Source: Pseudomonas sp. v388
Lineage (GTDB): Bacteria; Pseudomonadota; Gammaproteobacteria; Pseudomonadales; Pseudomonadaceae
Assembly (NCBI RefSeq): GCF_003935425.1
Contig: NZ_RHQN01000003.1
Location: 310,001-374,000 of the forward strand
Reading direction: 5' to 3'
Length of the DNA stretch: 64,000 bases
Part shown: positions 9,192-18,967 of the stretch, piece by piece
Position numbering within the stretch: position 1 is the first letter of the stretch
How the letters are laid out: every line of letters begins with the position of its first letter
Notes under the pieces: generated by a model
What the model was told of the DNA's origin: nothing
The model's database searches: none
Seen by the model: the letters and a program-made list of their open reading frames with translations, nothing else
Made by a program: the position numbers and the translations under genes

Positions 9192-10694
9192 TTACGCCTG
9201 CGGACGCATGTGCGGGAACAGGATCACGTCGCGAATGGACGGTGCGTTGGTCAGCAGCATCACCAGGCGGTCGATGCCGATGCCCTCGCCCGCCGTCGGC
9301 GGCATGCCGTACTCCAGCGCGCGAACGAAGTCGGCGTCGTAGTGCATGGCTTCGTCATCACCGGCGTCCTTGTCGGCCACCTGTGCCTGGAAGCGTTCGG
9401 CCTGATCTTCCGCGTCATTCAACTCGGAGTAGGCGTTGGCAATTTCACGGCCACCGATGAACAGCTCGAAACGGTCGGTGACGTTCGGGTTGTCGTTGTT
9501 GCGACGGGCCAGCGGCGACACTTCGAACGGGTACTGGGTGATGAAGTGCGGCTGCTCCAGCTTGTGCTCGACCAGTTCTTCGAAAATCATTACCTGCAAC
9601 TTGCCCAGCCCTTCAAAGCCCAGCACCTTGGCGCCGGCTTTCCTGGCGATGGCGCGGGCCTTGTCGATGTCGTTCAGGTCGTCAGCGGTCAACTCGGGGT
9701 TGTACTTGAGGATCGAGTCGAACACCGAGAGGCGCACGAACGACTCGCCGAAGTGGAACACCTTGTCGCCGTAAGGCACATCGGTGCTGCCCAGTACCAG
9801 TTGGGCCAGCTCGCGGAACAGCTCCTCGGTCAGGTCCATGTTGTCTTCGTAGTCCGCATACGCCTGATAGAACTCAAGCATCGTGAACTCGGGGTTGTGA
9901 CGGGTCGAGACGCCTTCGTTACGGAAGTTGCGGTTGATCTCGAACACCTTCTCGAAACCACCGACGACCAGACGCTTGAGGTACAGCTCCGGCGCGATAC
10001 GCAGGAACATCTCCATGTCCAGCGCATTGTGGTGGGTCTCGAACGGCTTGGCCGCGGCGCCGCCTGGAATGGTTTGCAGCATCGGCGTTTCGACTTCCAG
10101 GAAGTCACGCTTCATCAGGAAGCTGCGGATGTGGGCGATGACCTGAGAACGAATGCGGAAGGTTTCGCGCACGTCTTCGTTGACGATCAGGTCGACGTAG
10201 CGCTGGCGGTAGCGCTGTTCGGTGTCGGTCAGGCCGTGGTGCTTGTCCGGCAGCGGGCGCAGCGACTTGGTCAGCAGGCGCACGGTGGTCATCTCGACGT
10301 ACAGGTCGCCCTTGCCGGAACGGGCCAGGGTGCCTTCGGCAGCAATGATGTCGCCCAGGTCCCAGGTCTTGACGGCGGCCAGGGTCTCTTCGGACAGGGT
10401 CTTGCGGTTGACGTAGACCTGAATGCGACCGGTCATGTCCTGAAGGACCATGAACGAGCCACGGTTGAGCATGATGCGACCGGCAACCTTGACCGGAATC
10501 GCCGCCTCGGCCAGTTCTTCCTTGGTCTTGTCGGCGTACTGCTTCTGCAGGTCATTGCAGTAGCTGTCACGGCGGAAGTCGTTCGGGAAGGCCTGCCCCT
10601 TGGCGCGCTCGGCAGCAAGCTTTTCCTTGCGCAGGGCGATCAGGGTGTTTTCTTCCTGTTGCAGGGCTTGCGGGTCGAGTTGTTGGTCGCTCAT
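9192..10694 (-). CDS. lysS: Lysyl-tRNA synthetase (class II)
   Basis: Charges tRNA-Lys with lysine in the cytoplasm. The 500-residue protein has an N-terminal OB-fold anticodon-binding domain ([19 protein letters not shown], about residues 66-85) and a class II catalytic core: motif 1 around [16 protein letters not shown], motif 2 [20 protein letters not shown] and motif 3 [14 protein letters not shown] near the C-terminus. [20 protein letters not shown] is the amino-acid binding stretch. It follows prfB in the same direction with 113 bases between them, the standard prfB-lysS arrangement. Confidence 0.98.
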   Translation of the reverse strand: MSDQQLDPQALQQEENTLIALRKEKLAAERAKGQAFPNDFRRDSYCNDLQKQYADKTKEELAEAAIPVKVAGRIMLNRGSFMVLQDMTGRIQVYVNRKTLSEETLAAVKTWDLGDIIAAEGTLARSGKGDLYVEMTTVRLLTKSLRPLPDKHHGLTDTEQRYRQRYVDLIVNEDVRETFRIRSQVIAHIRSFLMKRDFLEVETPMLQTIPGGAAAKPFETHHNALDMEMFLRIAPELYLKRLVVGGFEKVFEINRNFRNEGVSTRHNPEFTMLEFYQAYADYEDNMDLTEELFRELAQLVLGSTDVPYGDKVFHFGESFVRLSVFDSILKYNPELTADDLNDIDKARAIARKAGAKVLGFEGLGKLQVMIFEELVEHKLEQPHFITQYPFEVSPLARRNNDNPNVTDRFELFIGGREIANAYSELNDAEDQAERFQAQVADKDAGDDEAMHYDADFVRALEYGMPPTAGEGIGIDRLVMLLTNAPSIRDVILFPHMRPQA

Positions 10695-10740
10695 GTCTTT
10701 AGATATTCCATCACAGATTCGTTGCCCCCGGCGTGGCCGG

Positions 10741-10772
10741 GGTTCGCGGGCAAGGCGGATCGCCGCCCCGGA
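10741..10772. repeat. Degenerate REP half-element
   Basis: GTTCGCGGGCAAGGCGGATC followed by GCCGCCCCGG resembles the REP arm found at 6869-6911, here without a clear partner. It lies in the prfB-lysS spacer. Confidence 0.5.
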
Positions 10773-10807
10773 CGACGCTGCAGGCCCATAGCCCTGCAGC
10801 GCGTGCC

Positions 10808-11903
10808 TTAGAGCCCTTGCTTGAGGCTTGCCACCAGGTATTCGTCGATATCGCCGTCGAGCACCTTGTCGCAGTCGCTGCGCTCGACGTTGGTCCGCAG
10901 GTCCTTGATGCGCGAGGCGTCCAGAACGTAGGAGCGGATCTGATGCCCCCAGCCGATGTCGGACTTGGTGTCTTCCAGCGCCTGGGAAGCGGCGTTGCGC
11001 TTCTGCACTTCCTGCTCGTACAAACGGGCCCGCAGCATTTTCATGGCGGTGTCCTTGTTCGCGTGCTGGGAGCGCTCGTTCTGGCAGCTGACCACGGTAT
11101 TGGTCGGAACGTGGGTGATACGTACCGCCGAGTCAGTGGTGTTGACGTGCTGACCACCGGCACCCGAGGAGCGATAGGTGTCGATGCGCAGGTCGGCCGG
11201 GTTGATCTCGATCTCGATGTTGTCATCGATTTCCGGTGACACGAACACGGCCGAGAACGACGTATGGCGACGCGCACCGGAGTCGAACGGGCTCTTGCGC
11301 ACCAGACGGTGTACGCCGATTTCGGTACGCAACCAGCCAAAGGCGTATTCACCCTTGATATGCACGGTAGCGCCCTTGATCCCGGCGACTTCGCCGGCGG
11401 ACAGTTCCATGATGGTGGCGTCGAAGCCACGCTTGTCGGCCCAGCGCAGGTACATGCGCAACAGGATGTTGGCCCAGTCCTGCGCTTCAGTACCGCCGGA
11501 ACCGGCCTGGATGTCCAGGTAGGCGTTGTTGGGGTCCATGTCGCCGCTGAACATGCGGCGGAATTCCAGCTTCTCCAGCGATTCGCGCAGGCGCTCGACT
11601 TCAGCGGCGACGTCATCGACGGCGGCCTGGTCTTCTTCCTCGGCGGACATCAGCAGCAGGTCCTTGGCATCGGCGAGGCCGGACTTCATCTCGTCGAGGG
11701 TATCGACGATCTGCGCCAGCAGCGAGCGTTCGCGGCCAAGGTTCTGGGCGTACTCGGGGTTGTTCCAGACAGCAGGATCTTCGAGCTCGCGGTTTACTTC
11801 GGTCAGACGATCATGTTTGTGATCGTAGTCAAAGATACCCCCGAATGGTTTCGGAGCGCTCGGACAGGTCCTTGATGCTGTTTAGGATCGGGTTGATTTC
11901 CAT
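10808..11903 (-). CDS. prfB: Peptide chain release factor 2, with programmed +1 frameshift
   Basis: Terminates translation at UGA and UAA. Translation starts at ATG 11903 ([16 protein letters not shown]...) and runs 24 codons to an in-frame TGA (11831-11829); a +1 shift at CTT-TGA-C continues into the 340-codon main frame, giving 364 residues, almost the same as E. coli RF2. The recoding site has the usual run of G's (GGGGGTATCTTTGAC on the minus strand). The main frame carries the stop-codon motif SPF (VRKSPFDSG) and the peptidyl-hydrolysis motif GGQ ([14 protein letters not shown]). This is the autoregulatory arrangement of most bacteria, not a broken gene. Confidence 0.97.
11828..11842 (-). 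promoter_or_regulatory. prfB: prfB programmed frameshift site
   Basis: On the minus strand GGGGG TAT CTT TGA C. The G-rich stretch acts as an internal Shine-Dalgarno, CTT is the slip codon and TGA is the RF2-dependent stop. Low RF2 slows termination and favours the shift, so RF2 controls its own synthesis. Confidence 0.95.
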
Positions 11904-12013
11904 GGTGGGCAGCACTCGCAGGCGAAATTTTCAAAGCCGACGAGTATACACAAGGCGGCACAGCGAAAGCAGCCCGTTGGGCAGCCCTGATGTAAAACGC
12001 CTGTGACAGGTGG

Positions 12014-13021
12014 TTATCCGCCGACCACCACCTGATTGCGCCCATTGTTCTTGGCCTGATACAGCCCCTTGTCGGCATCGAGAATCAACTGGCGGCTGTT
12101 GGTGCCCGGCTGCGGCGTCATCGTCGCCACGCCAATACTTACGGTCAGGCTCGAACCCGGTGTCGGCGCTATGTGCGGGATGTTCATGCCCACCACACTC
12201 TGGCGTAGTTTTTCGGCAAGCAACCGGGCACCGCCGGGCGAGGTGCTCGGCAGCACCATCGCAAACTCTTCGCCCCCGTAACGCGCCGGCAGGTCGGACG
12301 GTCGGCTGCAGCTGGCGCGGATCGCCTTGGCGACCTGACGCAACGCCTCGTCGCCTTCCAGATGTCCAAAGCCATCGTTGAACGCCTTGAAGTAGTCGAC
12401 GTCGATCATCATCAGCGACAGCTGGGTCTGTTCGCGAGTTGCCCGACGCCATTCCAGCTCCAGGTATTCGTCGAAATGCCGACGGTTCGACAGGCCGGTC
12501 AGGCCGTCGGAGTTCATCAGGCGTTGCAGCACCAGGTTGGTGTCGAGCAGTTGCTGCTGGCTGACCCGCAACGCGCGATACGCTTCATCGCGTTGCAGCA
12601 GGGTCAGGTAGGAACGCGAGTGGTAACGGATGCGCGCCACCAGCTCGATAGTGTCGGGCAGCTTGACCAGATAGTCGTTGGCGCCGGCCGCAAACGCCGC
12701 GCTCTTGATCAGCGGGTCTTCCTTGGTGGAGAGCACGATGATCGGGATGTCGCGGGTCAGCGGGTTGTTGCGGTACTCGCGCACCAGCGTCAGTCCGTCC
12801 AGCCCCGGCATCACCAGGTCCTGGAGAATCACGGTCGGCTTGATCTGCACCGCCTGGGCGATCGCCTGATGCGGATCGGCGCAAAAATGGAAATCGATCC
12901 CTTCTTCACCGGACAGCCCCCGCCGAACGGCTTCGCCGATCATGGCTTGGTCATCCACCAGCAGTACCATCACAGATTCATCGTCCGGGGCCTTAAGCTC
13001 TTCGAGCTGCAATTCATGCAT
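12014..13021 (-). CDS. wspR: Response regulator diguanylate cyclase WspR
   Basis: Output of the Wsp pathway: makes cyclic di-GMP from two GTP when phosphorylated by WspE. The 335-residue protein has an N-terminal receiver domain ([13 protein letters not shown]; phospho-acceptor Asp68 in [11 protein letters not shown]), a coiled linker, then a GGDEF-type domain with GGEEF at 249-253. The product-inhibition I-site RxxD is present as RPSD at 240-243, at the spacing known from P. aeruginosa WspR. The start at 13021 is chosen for AGGAG 7 bases upstream; it gives [10 protein letters not shown]. Last gene of the wsp operon, 45 bases after wspF. Confidence 0.96.
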   Translation of the reverse strand: MHELQLEELKAPDDESVMVLLVDDQAMIGEAVRRGLSGEEGIDFHFCADPHQAIAQAVQIKPTVILQDLVMPGLDGLTLVREYRNNPLTRDIPIIVLSTKEDPLIKSAAFAAGANDYLVKLPDTIELVARIRYHSRSYLTLLQRDEAYRALRVSQQQLLDTNLVLQRLMNSDGLTGLSNRRHFDEYLELEWRRATREQTQLSLMMIDVDYFKAFNDGFGHLEGDEALRQVAKAIRASCSRPSDLPARYGGEEFAMVLPSTSPGGARLLAEKLRQSVVGMNIPHIAPTPGSSLTVSIGVATMTPQPGTNSRQLILDADKGLYQAKNNGRNQVVVGG

Positions 13022-13066
13022 GAAGCGTCTCCTGGTCACCGGCGGACGGTGAATTCACCTGGAAAT

Positions 13067-14077
13067 TCATTGAGCAAATACCTCGATCAAGCGAGGCGCA
13101 ATCGTGTTCAGCGGCCTGATTTCTACGGCGGCATTGATACTGGCGGCGGCCTTGGGCATGCCGTAGACCGCAGAGCTTGCCTGATCCTGCGCGATGGTCA
13201 GACAGCCTTGCTCGCGTAAGGTCTTGAGCCCTTGTGCGCCATCACGCCCCATGCCGGTCAGCAGAACGCCTACTGCGTCCCCATTCCAATAGCGGGCCAC
13301 ACTTTCAAAAAAAACGTCGATCGAAGGCCTGTAGATTTCGTTCACCGGTTCAGCTGTATACGCAAGCGTACCGTCTTTGAGCAACCGAATGTGGTGATTG
13401 GTGCCGGCCAATAACACTGTACCCGGTTGCGGCTGCTCGCCTTCACGGGCCAGACGCACCGGAATTCCAGACACCGTACCCAGCCATTCGGCCATGCCGG
13501 CGGCAAATACCTGGTCGACATGCTGCACCAGTACAATCGCGGCCGGAAAGTTGACCGGCAGCCCACGCAGCAGGATTTCCAGCGCAGCCGGACCGCCCGC
13601 GGACGAACCGATGGCGAGCAACTTGCTGCGTCGGGAAGGTGCGCGCGGTGCCGGGCTGGGTGCAGGCTCCCGCGCGGAACGCTGGCCGATCAGCCATTCG
13701 ATATTAAGGATCTTGCGCAACAGCGGCGCGGCTGCCTCTCGCGGATCGCCTACGCCGATAGCCGGCGTGTCGACCACATCCAGCGCGCCGTGGCCCATGG
13801 CCTCGAACACCCGGTGGACGTTCTGTTCCCGGTCGACGGTAACCAACACGATGGCACACGGCGTTTCGGCCATGATCCGGCGCGTGGCCTCTACACCATC
13901 CATGACGGGCATGATCAGATCCATCAGGATCAGATCCGGCGTCTGCTCGGCGCAATGCGCCACCGCCTCGGCGCCATTGCGCGCCACCCAGACGATCTGA
14001 TGCGCCGGCTCAAAAGCCAGCGCCCGGCGCAACGCCTCGACTGCCATGGGCATGTCGTTGACGATGGCGATTTTCAT
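13067..14077 (-). CDS. wspF: CheB-type methylesterase/receiver WspF
   Basis: Removes methyl groups from the receptor WspA and so damps Wsp signalling; loss of wspF locks the system on in Pseudomonas. The 336-residue protein has a receiver domain (LILMDLIMPVMDGVEATRR) and a C-terminal methylesterase domain with Ser in IGSSAGGPAAL, His in VLVQHVDQVF and Asp in LTGMGRDGAQG, the complete catalytic triad. Start ATG overlaps the wspE stop by 4 bases (ATGA), implying translational coupling. Confidence 0.96.
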   Translation of the reverse strand: MKIAIVNDMPMAVEALRRALAFEPAHQIVWVARNGAEAVAHCAEQTPDLILMDLIMPVMDGVEATRRIMAETPCAIVLVTVDREQNVHRVFEAMGHGALDVVDTPAIGVGDPREAAAPLLRKILNIEWLIGQRSAREPAPSPAPRAPSRRSKLLAIGSSAGGPAALEILLRGLPVNFPAAIVLVQHVDQVFAAGMAEWLGTVSGIPVRLAREGEQPQPGTVLLAGTNHHIRLLKDGTLAYTAEPVNEIYRPSIDVFFESVARYWNGDAVGVLLTGMGRDGAQGLKTLREQGCLTIAQDQASSAVYGMPKAAASINAAVEIRPLNTIAPRLIEVFAQ

Positions 14078-16458
14078 GCGTGTGCGTCTCCAATGAGTTC
14101 GGCGACGGCATCGAGCAAGGCATCGTCGTGGAAACTGGCCTTGGCCAGGTAGTAGTCCGCGCCTGCGTCCAGGCCCCGACGCCGGTCTTCCTCACGATCC
14201 TTGTAGGAGACGACCATGACCGGCAGGGACTGCAAGCGCGTATCGCGGCGCAACAGGGTCACCAGTTCGATGCCGTCCATGCGCGGCATGTCGATGTCGG
14301 TGATCAGCAGATCGAAGTCTTCAGCGCGCAACGCGTTCCAGCCATCCATGCCATCCACCGCGACGGCGACCTGGTAGCCGCGACTGACGAGCAACTTGCG
14401 CTCCAATTCGCGAACCGTCAATGAGTCATCCACCACCAGCACGCGCTTGCGCACCACGGCACCGGCCTGGCGATCTCGCCGGTCGATGCGTTCCAGGCGC
14501 CCGGTGTTCAGCAATTTCTCCACCGAGCGCAGCATATCCTCGACATCGATGATCAGCACCACCGAGCCATCGTCGAGCAGAGCGCCGGCCGACACGTCCT
14601 GGACCTTGCCCAGGCGAGCATCCAGCGGCATTACCACCAGGGTTCGTTCGCCGATGAAGCGTTCCACGGCCACGCCGTACACCGCTTCGCGCTCGCGAAT
14701 CACCACGACCTTGAGCGCTTCGTCAGGGTTCTGGCTGGGCGGGCGGTGCAGCAACTGGCTGGCCGAGACCAGGCCGACATGACGCTCGTCGTGCCAGAAG
14801 TGCTGGCGACCTTCGAGCTGCACGATGTCGTCCGGCTGCAGATCGCGCATGTGTTCGATGTGTGCCAGCGGGAAGGCATAGGCCTCGCCGCCCACCTCGA
14901 CCACCAGACTGCGCACCACCGACAGGGTCAGCGGCAGCTCGATGCGGAACCGGCTGCCCTGGCCGCTCCACTGCTCCAGTTCGACACCGCCGTGCATCTG
15001 GCGAACCATGTGCTGCACAGCGTCCAGCCCCACGCCGCGTCCGGAAATCTGGGTGACCTTGTCGCGCATGCTGAAGCCGGGCAGGAACAGGAAACTCAGC
15101 AGCTCCTCTTCGCTCAACTGCGCCGCCGTCTCGGCAGGCGACAACTTGCGCTCGACGATATTGCGGCGCAGCCGCTCAAGGTCCACCCCGCCGCCGTCGT
15201 CGCTCAGCTCGACCACCAGCAGACCGGCGTGATGAGACGCACGCAGGCGGATCAGGCCTTCCGGCGACTTGCCCTTGGCAATCCGCTGTTCCGGTGACTC
15301 GATGCCATGATCGACCGCGTTACGCAGCAGATGGGTGAGCGGGGCTTCGAGTTTTTCCAGCACGTCGCGGTCGACCTGAGTCTTTTCGCCCTCGATCTGT
15401 AGCCGCACCTGTTTGCCCAACTCGCGGCCCAGGTCGCGAACCATGCGCGCCTGACCGGCCAGCACATCGGCAAAGGGCCGCATCCGACAGGCCAGCGCGG
15501 TGTCATACAGCAACTGCGCCCGTTGCCCCGACTGCCAGCCGAATTCGTCGAGTTCGGCGGTCTGCTGCAACAGCATCTGCTGCGCCTGAGCCAGCAGGTT
15601 GCGCGCATCCTGCAGCGCCTTGTGCGCATCGGGGTTAACCCCGGCTTCGCCCAGGCTGATGCCGAGCGCTTCAAGGGCGCGGTCACTGCTGGACTGCAAG
15701 CGCTTGAGGCGCTGCATGCCCGCCAGCAAGGGCTTCATGCGCTGGGTTTCGACCAGCGCCTTGCTGGACAGGTCGAGCAGCCCGTTCAAGCGTTCGGCGG
15801 TAACCCGCAGTACCCGCTCGGTGCTGTCGCTCATGCGGCGTTCCGGCGCGCGAGGCTGGGCTTGCGGCTCGGCAGCGGCCAGCGGCGGCGAGACGGCCAG
15901 GGCCGCGTCTGGCAGCGCCGCAGCAGCGACAGTCTCGGGCAACGGTTCGAGCCGCAGCTCAGCAAAGGGTTCGGGCAAGCCGTGGGTCGGCAGCTCGATG
16001 TCAGGCAAGCCGCCGACAGGCATAGACTCGGTTTGCGGCACGCTGACGGTGCGCGTCGCGCCCGCTCCCGAGGCGAGCAAGGTATTGAGCCGCTCCACAT
16101 AAGCGTCGATATCGGCCTGAGCGACAGCGCTGTCACCCGGCGTGGCGATGCGCATCAGCAGGTCGGTGCCCGAGAGCAGCGCATCGATATGCTCCGGCTG
16201 CAACAACAGACGGCCTTCCTGGGCGCTGACCAGGCAATCTTCCATGACATGCGCCACGCTGACCCCGGCGTCCACACCGACGATCCGCGCTGCCCCCTTG
16301 AGCGAGTGCGCTGCGCGCATGCAGGCTTCCAGCTGGTCGGCCTGGGTCGGGCTGCGTTCCAGTGCCAGCAGGCCGGCGCTCAGGACCTGAGTCTGGGCTT
16401 CGGCTTCCAGCGTGAACAGCTCGAACAGCGAGGCGTCGCGCATCTGATCTGGCGTCAT
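14074..16458 (-). CDS. wspE: Hybrid chemotaxis-type histidine kinase WspE (CheA-REC)
   Basis: Autophosphorylates on an Hpt histidine under control of WspA and passes phosphate to WspR and WspF. The 794 residues are ordered as Hpt (His51 in AAHSLKGAAR), an Ala/Pro-rich linker (about 130-210), dimerisation domain, HATPase (LLRNAVDHGIESPEQR; DDGGGVDLERL), CheW-like domain (VVEVGGEAYAFPLAHIEHM) and a C-terminal receiver (VLVVDDSLTVRELERKLL; LITDIDMPRMDG). All key residues are present. Its start overlaps the wspD stop by 4 bases. Confidence 0.96.
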   Translation of the reverse strand: MTPDQMRDASLFELFTLEAEAQTQVLSAGLLALERSPTQADQLEACMRAAHSLKGAARIVGVDAGVSVAHVMEDCLVSAQEGRLLLQPEHIDALLSGTDLLMRIATPGDSAVAQADIDAYVERLNTLLASGAGATRTVSVPQTESMPVGGLPDIELPTHGLPEPFAELRLEPLPETVAAAALPDAALAVSPPLAAAEPQAQPRAPERRMSDSTERVLRVTAERLNGLLDLSSKALVETQRMKPLLAGMQRLKRLQSSSDRALEALGISLGEAGVNPDAHKALQDARNLLAQAQQMLLQQTAELDEFGWQSGQRAQLLYDTALACRMRPFADVLAGQARMVRDLGRELGKQVRLQIEGEKTQVDRDVLEKLEAPLTHLLRNAVDHGIESPEQRIAKGKSPEGLIRLRASHHAGLLVVELSDDGGGVDLERLRRNIVERKLSPAETAAQLSEEELLSFLFLPGFSMRDKVTQISGRGVGLDAVQHMVRQMHGGVELEQWSGQGSRFRIELPLTLSVVRSLVVEVGGEAYAFPLAHIEHMRDLQPDDIVQLEGRQHFWHDERHVGLVSASQLLHRPPSQNPDEALKVVVIREREAVYGVAVERFIGERTLVVMPLDARLGKVQDVSAGALLDDGSVVLIIDVEDMLRSVEKLLNTGRLERIDRRDRQAGAVVRKRVLVVDDSLTVRELERKLLVSRGYQVAVAVDGMDGWNALRAEDFDLLITDIDMPRMDGIELVTLLRRDTRLQSLPVMVVSYKDREEDRRRGLDAGADYYLAKASFHDDALLDAVAELIGDAHA

Positions 16459-17144
16459 GTAAGGCTCCGGTGTACCGCCGACAACAACTCTTGTTCATCG
16501 AGCAAACGCAGACTGCGGTCTTTCCACTGCATGACTCCGCGGGTGAAGCGCGCATTGGCATGGGTTCCGGAGGCCGAAGCGCTGTCCAGCTCGCGCTCGT
16601 CCATGCCGTGGATACCCTCGACTTCATCCACCGGAACCACCACCGGCCCGCCGTCCGCCGCCAGGATCAGCATGCGCGGCATGATCCGCGCGCTACTGGA
16701 CACCACCGGGTTGCTGTCCAGGCCCAGCAATTCGACCAGCGAGATGCAGGCGACCAGCGCACCGCGCACATTGGCCACGCCCAGCAGCGCCCGTGAGCGC
16801 TGGTGCGGCAACGAATGGATGGCCTGCAGCGGTGCGACCTCGGACAGGCAACGCGTCGCCAGGCCCAGCCATTCTTCACCCAGGCGGAACACCAGCACCG
16901 AGCGTGTCTTGATGTCGCGCTGCCGTTCGGTGACATGGACCTGCTCGCGATGGTCCTGAACCAGCGAATAACGGTCCAGCAAGCGCGTCGCTGCGGCGGA
17001 ATAGACCGAGCAGTTGCGGCAGTGAATGTGTTCTTCCAGCAGCGGACAGGAGCGGTCGCCATGGATGCCGATACGGTTCCAGCAATCGTCGATGGCGTCG
17101 GCATCGTCGCGGGTAAGGCTTGAAAGGCTGGACAGTCCCGTCAT
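16455..17144 (-). CDS. wspD: CheW-like coupling protein WspD
   Basis: Scaffold that links receptor WspA to kinase WspE. The 229-residue protein has an N-terminal extension with a Cys cluster (CPLLEEHIHCRNCSVY, about 33-48) followed by a CheW domain from about residue 80 (VLVFRLGEEWLGLATRCLSEV; LLGVANVRGALVACISLVELLG). The extra N-terminal region distinguishes it from WspB. It overlaps the wspC stop by 4 bases on one side and wspE on the other. Confidence 0.94.
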   Translation of the reverse strand: MTGLSSLSSLTRDDADAIDDCWNRIGIHGDRSCPLLEEHIHCRNCSVYSAAATRLLDRYSLVQDHREQVHVTERQRDIKTRSVLVFRLGEEWLGLATRCLSEVAPLQAIHSLPHQRSRALLGVANVRGALVACISLVELLGLDSNPVVSSSARIMPRMLILAADGGPVVVPVDEVEGIHGMDERELDSASASGTHANARFTRGVMQWKDRSLRLLDEQELLSAVHRSLT

Positions 17145-18427
17145 CGATTACTTCCTTGCTTGTCGGCGCCACGGGCGGCACGGTCCTGAAGACGACGGGC
17201 TCCGGCGGTGTCACCCCTGGCAGCCAGCAATGCCGCCAATTGCGCCAGGGACTCGGCGTGCTGAGGGTCCAGATACAGCGCCTTGCGATAGAAGCCTTGA
17301 GCCTGTACCGCGTTGCCTTCGACTTCACTGAGCAACCCCAGCCAGTAGAAGACCGGCGCCACCGGTTCAAGTTTTCGCAGGTAGCGCTCACAGGCCGCCC
17401 GCGCATCGGCGCTACGACCTTCATTGGCCAACTGCGCGATGCTGGCCAGCCAGGTTGCCGCGTCACCGTCGGCAGCCGGCCGAGGTGCCTTGACCGGGTT
17501 CGCCGCGGGTGGCGCGAAGGAACGCGAGCCTAGGCGCGGGGTCGGCTCCGGCATCGCCCGCGGCCGCACGTAACCGCCTGCACTGCCCGGCGCAGTCGGA
17601 ACCACCGGCACGCTGATGGCGGCGGCGCTGTTGATCGGCGCGTGGCGGAACGCGAAGGACTGGGGAATGCCGATCGAGCGCATGCCGATGGCCGCCAGCA
17701 GGCTGCCTTCCGCAGGCCCGATGAACAACAGGCCGTCCTGCAGGGTCAGGCGCTTGAGCACCTCGAACACATGCTTCTGGGTCGGCTGGTCGAAATAGAT
17801 CACCAGGTTGCGGCAGAACACAAAGTCGTAGCCTGCACGGCACGCCAGGTTGGGGTCCAGCAGGTTGCCCGGCTGGAAATCCACACGGTCGCGAACCCGC
17901 TCGGCGATCTGGTAGCCCTGCTCACTGGCGGTGAAATAACGGTCGCGGTAACCGATATCGCTGCCCCGAAACGAGTTCTTGCCGTACAGGCCGCGCTTGG
18001 CACGGTCGATGGACAGCGGGCTGATGTCGATGGCGTCGATCTTGAATTGATGGGCCGCCAACTGGGCGTCAAACAACGCCATGGCAATCGAGTAGGGTTC
18101 TTCGCCGGTCGAGCATGGCAGGCTGAGGATGCGCAGCGGCCGCACGTCGCCTAGCGCCTTGAGGCGCGCCGCAGCCAGCATGCCGAGGGTGGCGAAGGAT
18201 TCGGCGTAACGAAAGAACCAGGTCTCGGGAACGATCACCGCTTCGATCAGCGCCTGTTGTTCCTCAGCGCAAGTGATCAGCAGTTGCCAGTAGGCATCGC
18301 TGTCCGCCAAGCCGCAAGCGCTGCAACGCTGGCGCAGGGCACGCTCGACGATGGCCTCGCCGACCGACGTGACGTCCAGGCCGATACGTTCCTTGAGAAA
18401 GCTGAAAAAACGCGCGTCGTCGTTCAT
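17141..18427 (-). CDS. wspC: CheR-type receptor methyltransferase with TPR domain, WspC
   Basis: Methylates glutamates of WspA using S-adenosylmethionine, opposing WspF. The 428-residue protein contains a CheR N-terminal helical domain, a SAM-binding domain (ILSLPCSTGEEPYSIAM; DAIDISPLSIDRAKRG; FCRNLVIYFDQ), a Pro/Ala-rich linker and a C-terminal tetratricopeptide region (FYWLGLLSEVEGNAVQAQGFYRKALYLDP). The ATG at 18427 is chosen because it gives MNDDARFFSFLKERIG and overlaps the wspB stop as ATGA, like the other gene junctions of this operon. Confidence 0.95.
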   Translation of the reverse strand: MNDDARFFSFLKERIGLDVTSVGEAIVERALRQRCSACGLADSDAYWQLLITCAEEQQALIEAVIVPETWFFRYAESFATLGMLAAARLKALGDVRPLRILSLPCSTGEEPYSIAMALFDAQLAAHQFKIDAIDISPLSIDRAKRGLYGKNSFRGSDIGYRDRYFTASEQGYQIAERVRDRVDFQPGNLLDPNLACRAGYDFVFCRNLVIYFDQPTQKHVFEVLKRLTLQDGLLFIGPAEGSLLAAIGMRSIGIPQSFAFRHAPINSAAAISVPVVPTAPGSAGGYVRPRAMPEPTPRLGSRSFAPPAANPVKAPRPAADGDAATWLASIAQLANEGRSADARAACERYLRKLEPVAPVFYWLGLLSEVEGNAVQAQGFYRKALYLDPQHAESLAQLAALLAARGDTAGARRLQDRAARGADKQGSNR

Positions 18428-18960
18428 CCCGCGTCCTCGAGTTGCTCCAGTTCGAGGGGCGTCACCGGATACAGCAGTTCTCGCACCGGCTCGCTGAGCA
18501 GCTCCTGAACGTTGATCCATTGCAGCAGGCCGCGAGCGTCTTCCCGGACCGGCCCCAGATACGGCGCCAGTCGGTTCTCAAGGCCATATTCCTTGAAATC
18601 CGAGGCCGGGCAACGCAGGGTTTCGGTCGCCTGCTCAAGAATCAGGCCGAGCAACTGCGCCGGATGCAGGTCGTCGTGGCGGTAATGAACCAGCACCATT
18701 CGGGTGCTGGTCCGCGCCTGGGCGGGTTGGCCGGAATTGAGGGCGCTGATGTCGATCACCGGTACGATCTCGCCTCGGTGCGCAAAGATGCCCGCGACCC
18801 AGCGCGGCGCCTGGGCGATGGCCTTGAGCTTGACACGCGGCAGGATTTCGGCGATCTCGATCGCCTCCAGCGCATAGCGTTCCTCGCCGATGCGAAACAG
18901 CAGGAACAGCTTGTTCTTGACCTGCGCCGGCCCTTCACGTCTGGTCGAATGATCGATCAT
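18424..18960 (-). CDS. wspB: CheW-like coupling protein WspB
   Basis: Second CheW homologue of the Wsp complex. The 178-residue protein consists mainly of one CheW domain (LFLLFRIGEERYALEAIEIAE; WVAGIFAHRGEIVPVIDISALN). Starting at the ATG at 18960 places it 7 bases after the wspA stop; an in-frame start 11 codons earlier would overlap wspA. WspB is reported to influence localisation and polarity of the complex in related species. Confidence 0.93.
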   Translation of the reverse strand: MIDHSTRREGPAQVKNKLFLLFRIGEERYALEAIEIAEILPRVKLKAIAQAPRWVAGIFAHRGEIVPVIDISALNSGQPAQARTSTRMVLVHYRHDDLHPAQLLGLILEQATETLRCPASDFKEYGLENRLAPYLGPVREDARGLLQWINVQELLSEPVRELLYPVTPLELEQLEDAG

Positions 18961-18967
18961 CGCCGGC

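Noticed and set aside
9168-10811. 547-codon plus-strand frame opposite lysS
   Set aside because: Antisense of lysS, reading through the lysS terminator; no domain resemblance.
10808-11689. prfB as a truncated or frameshifted pseudogene
   Set aside because: The upstream 24 codons and the GGGGG/CTT-TGA-C site show regulated recoding.
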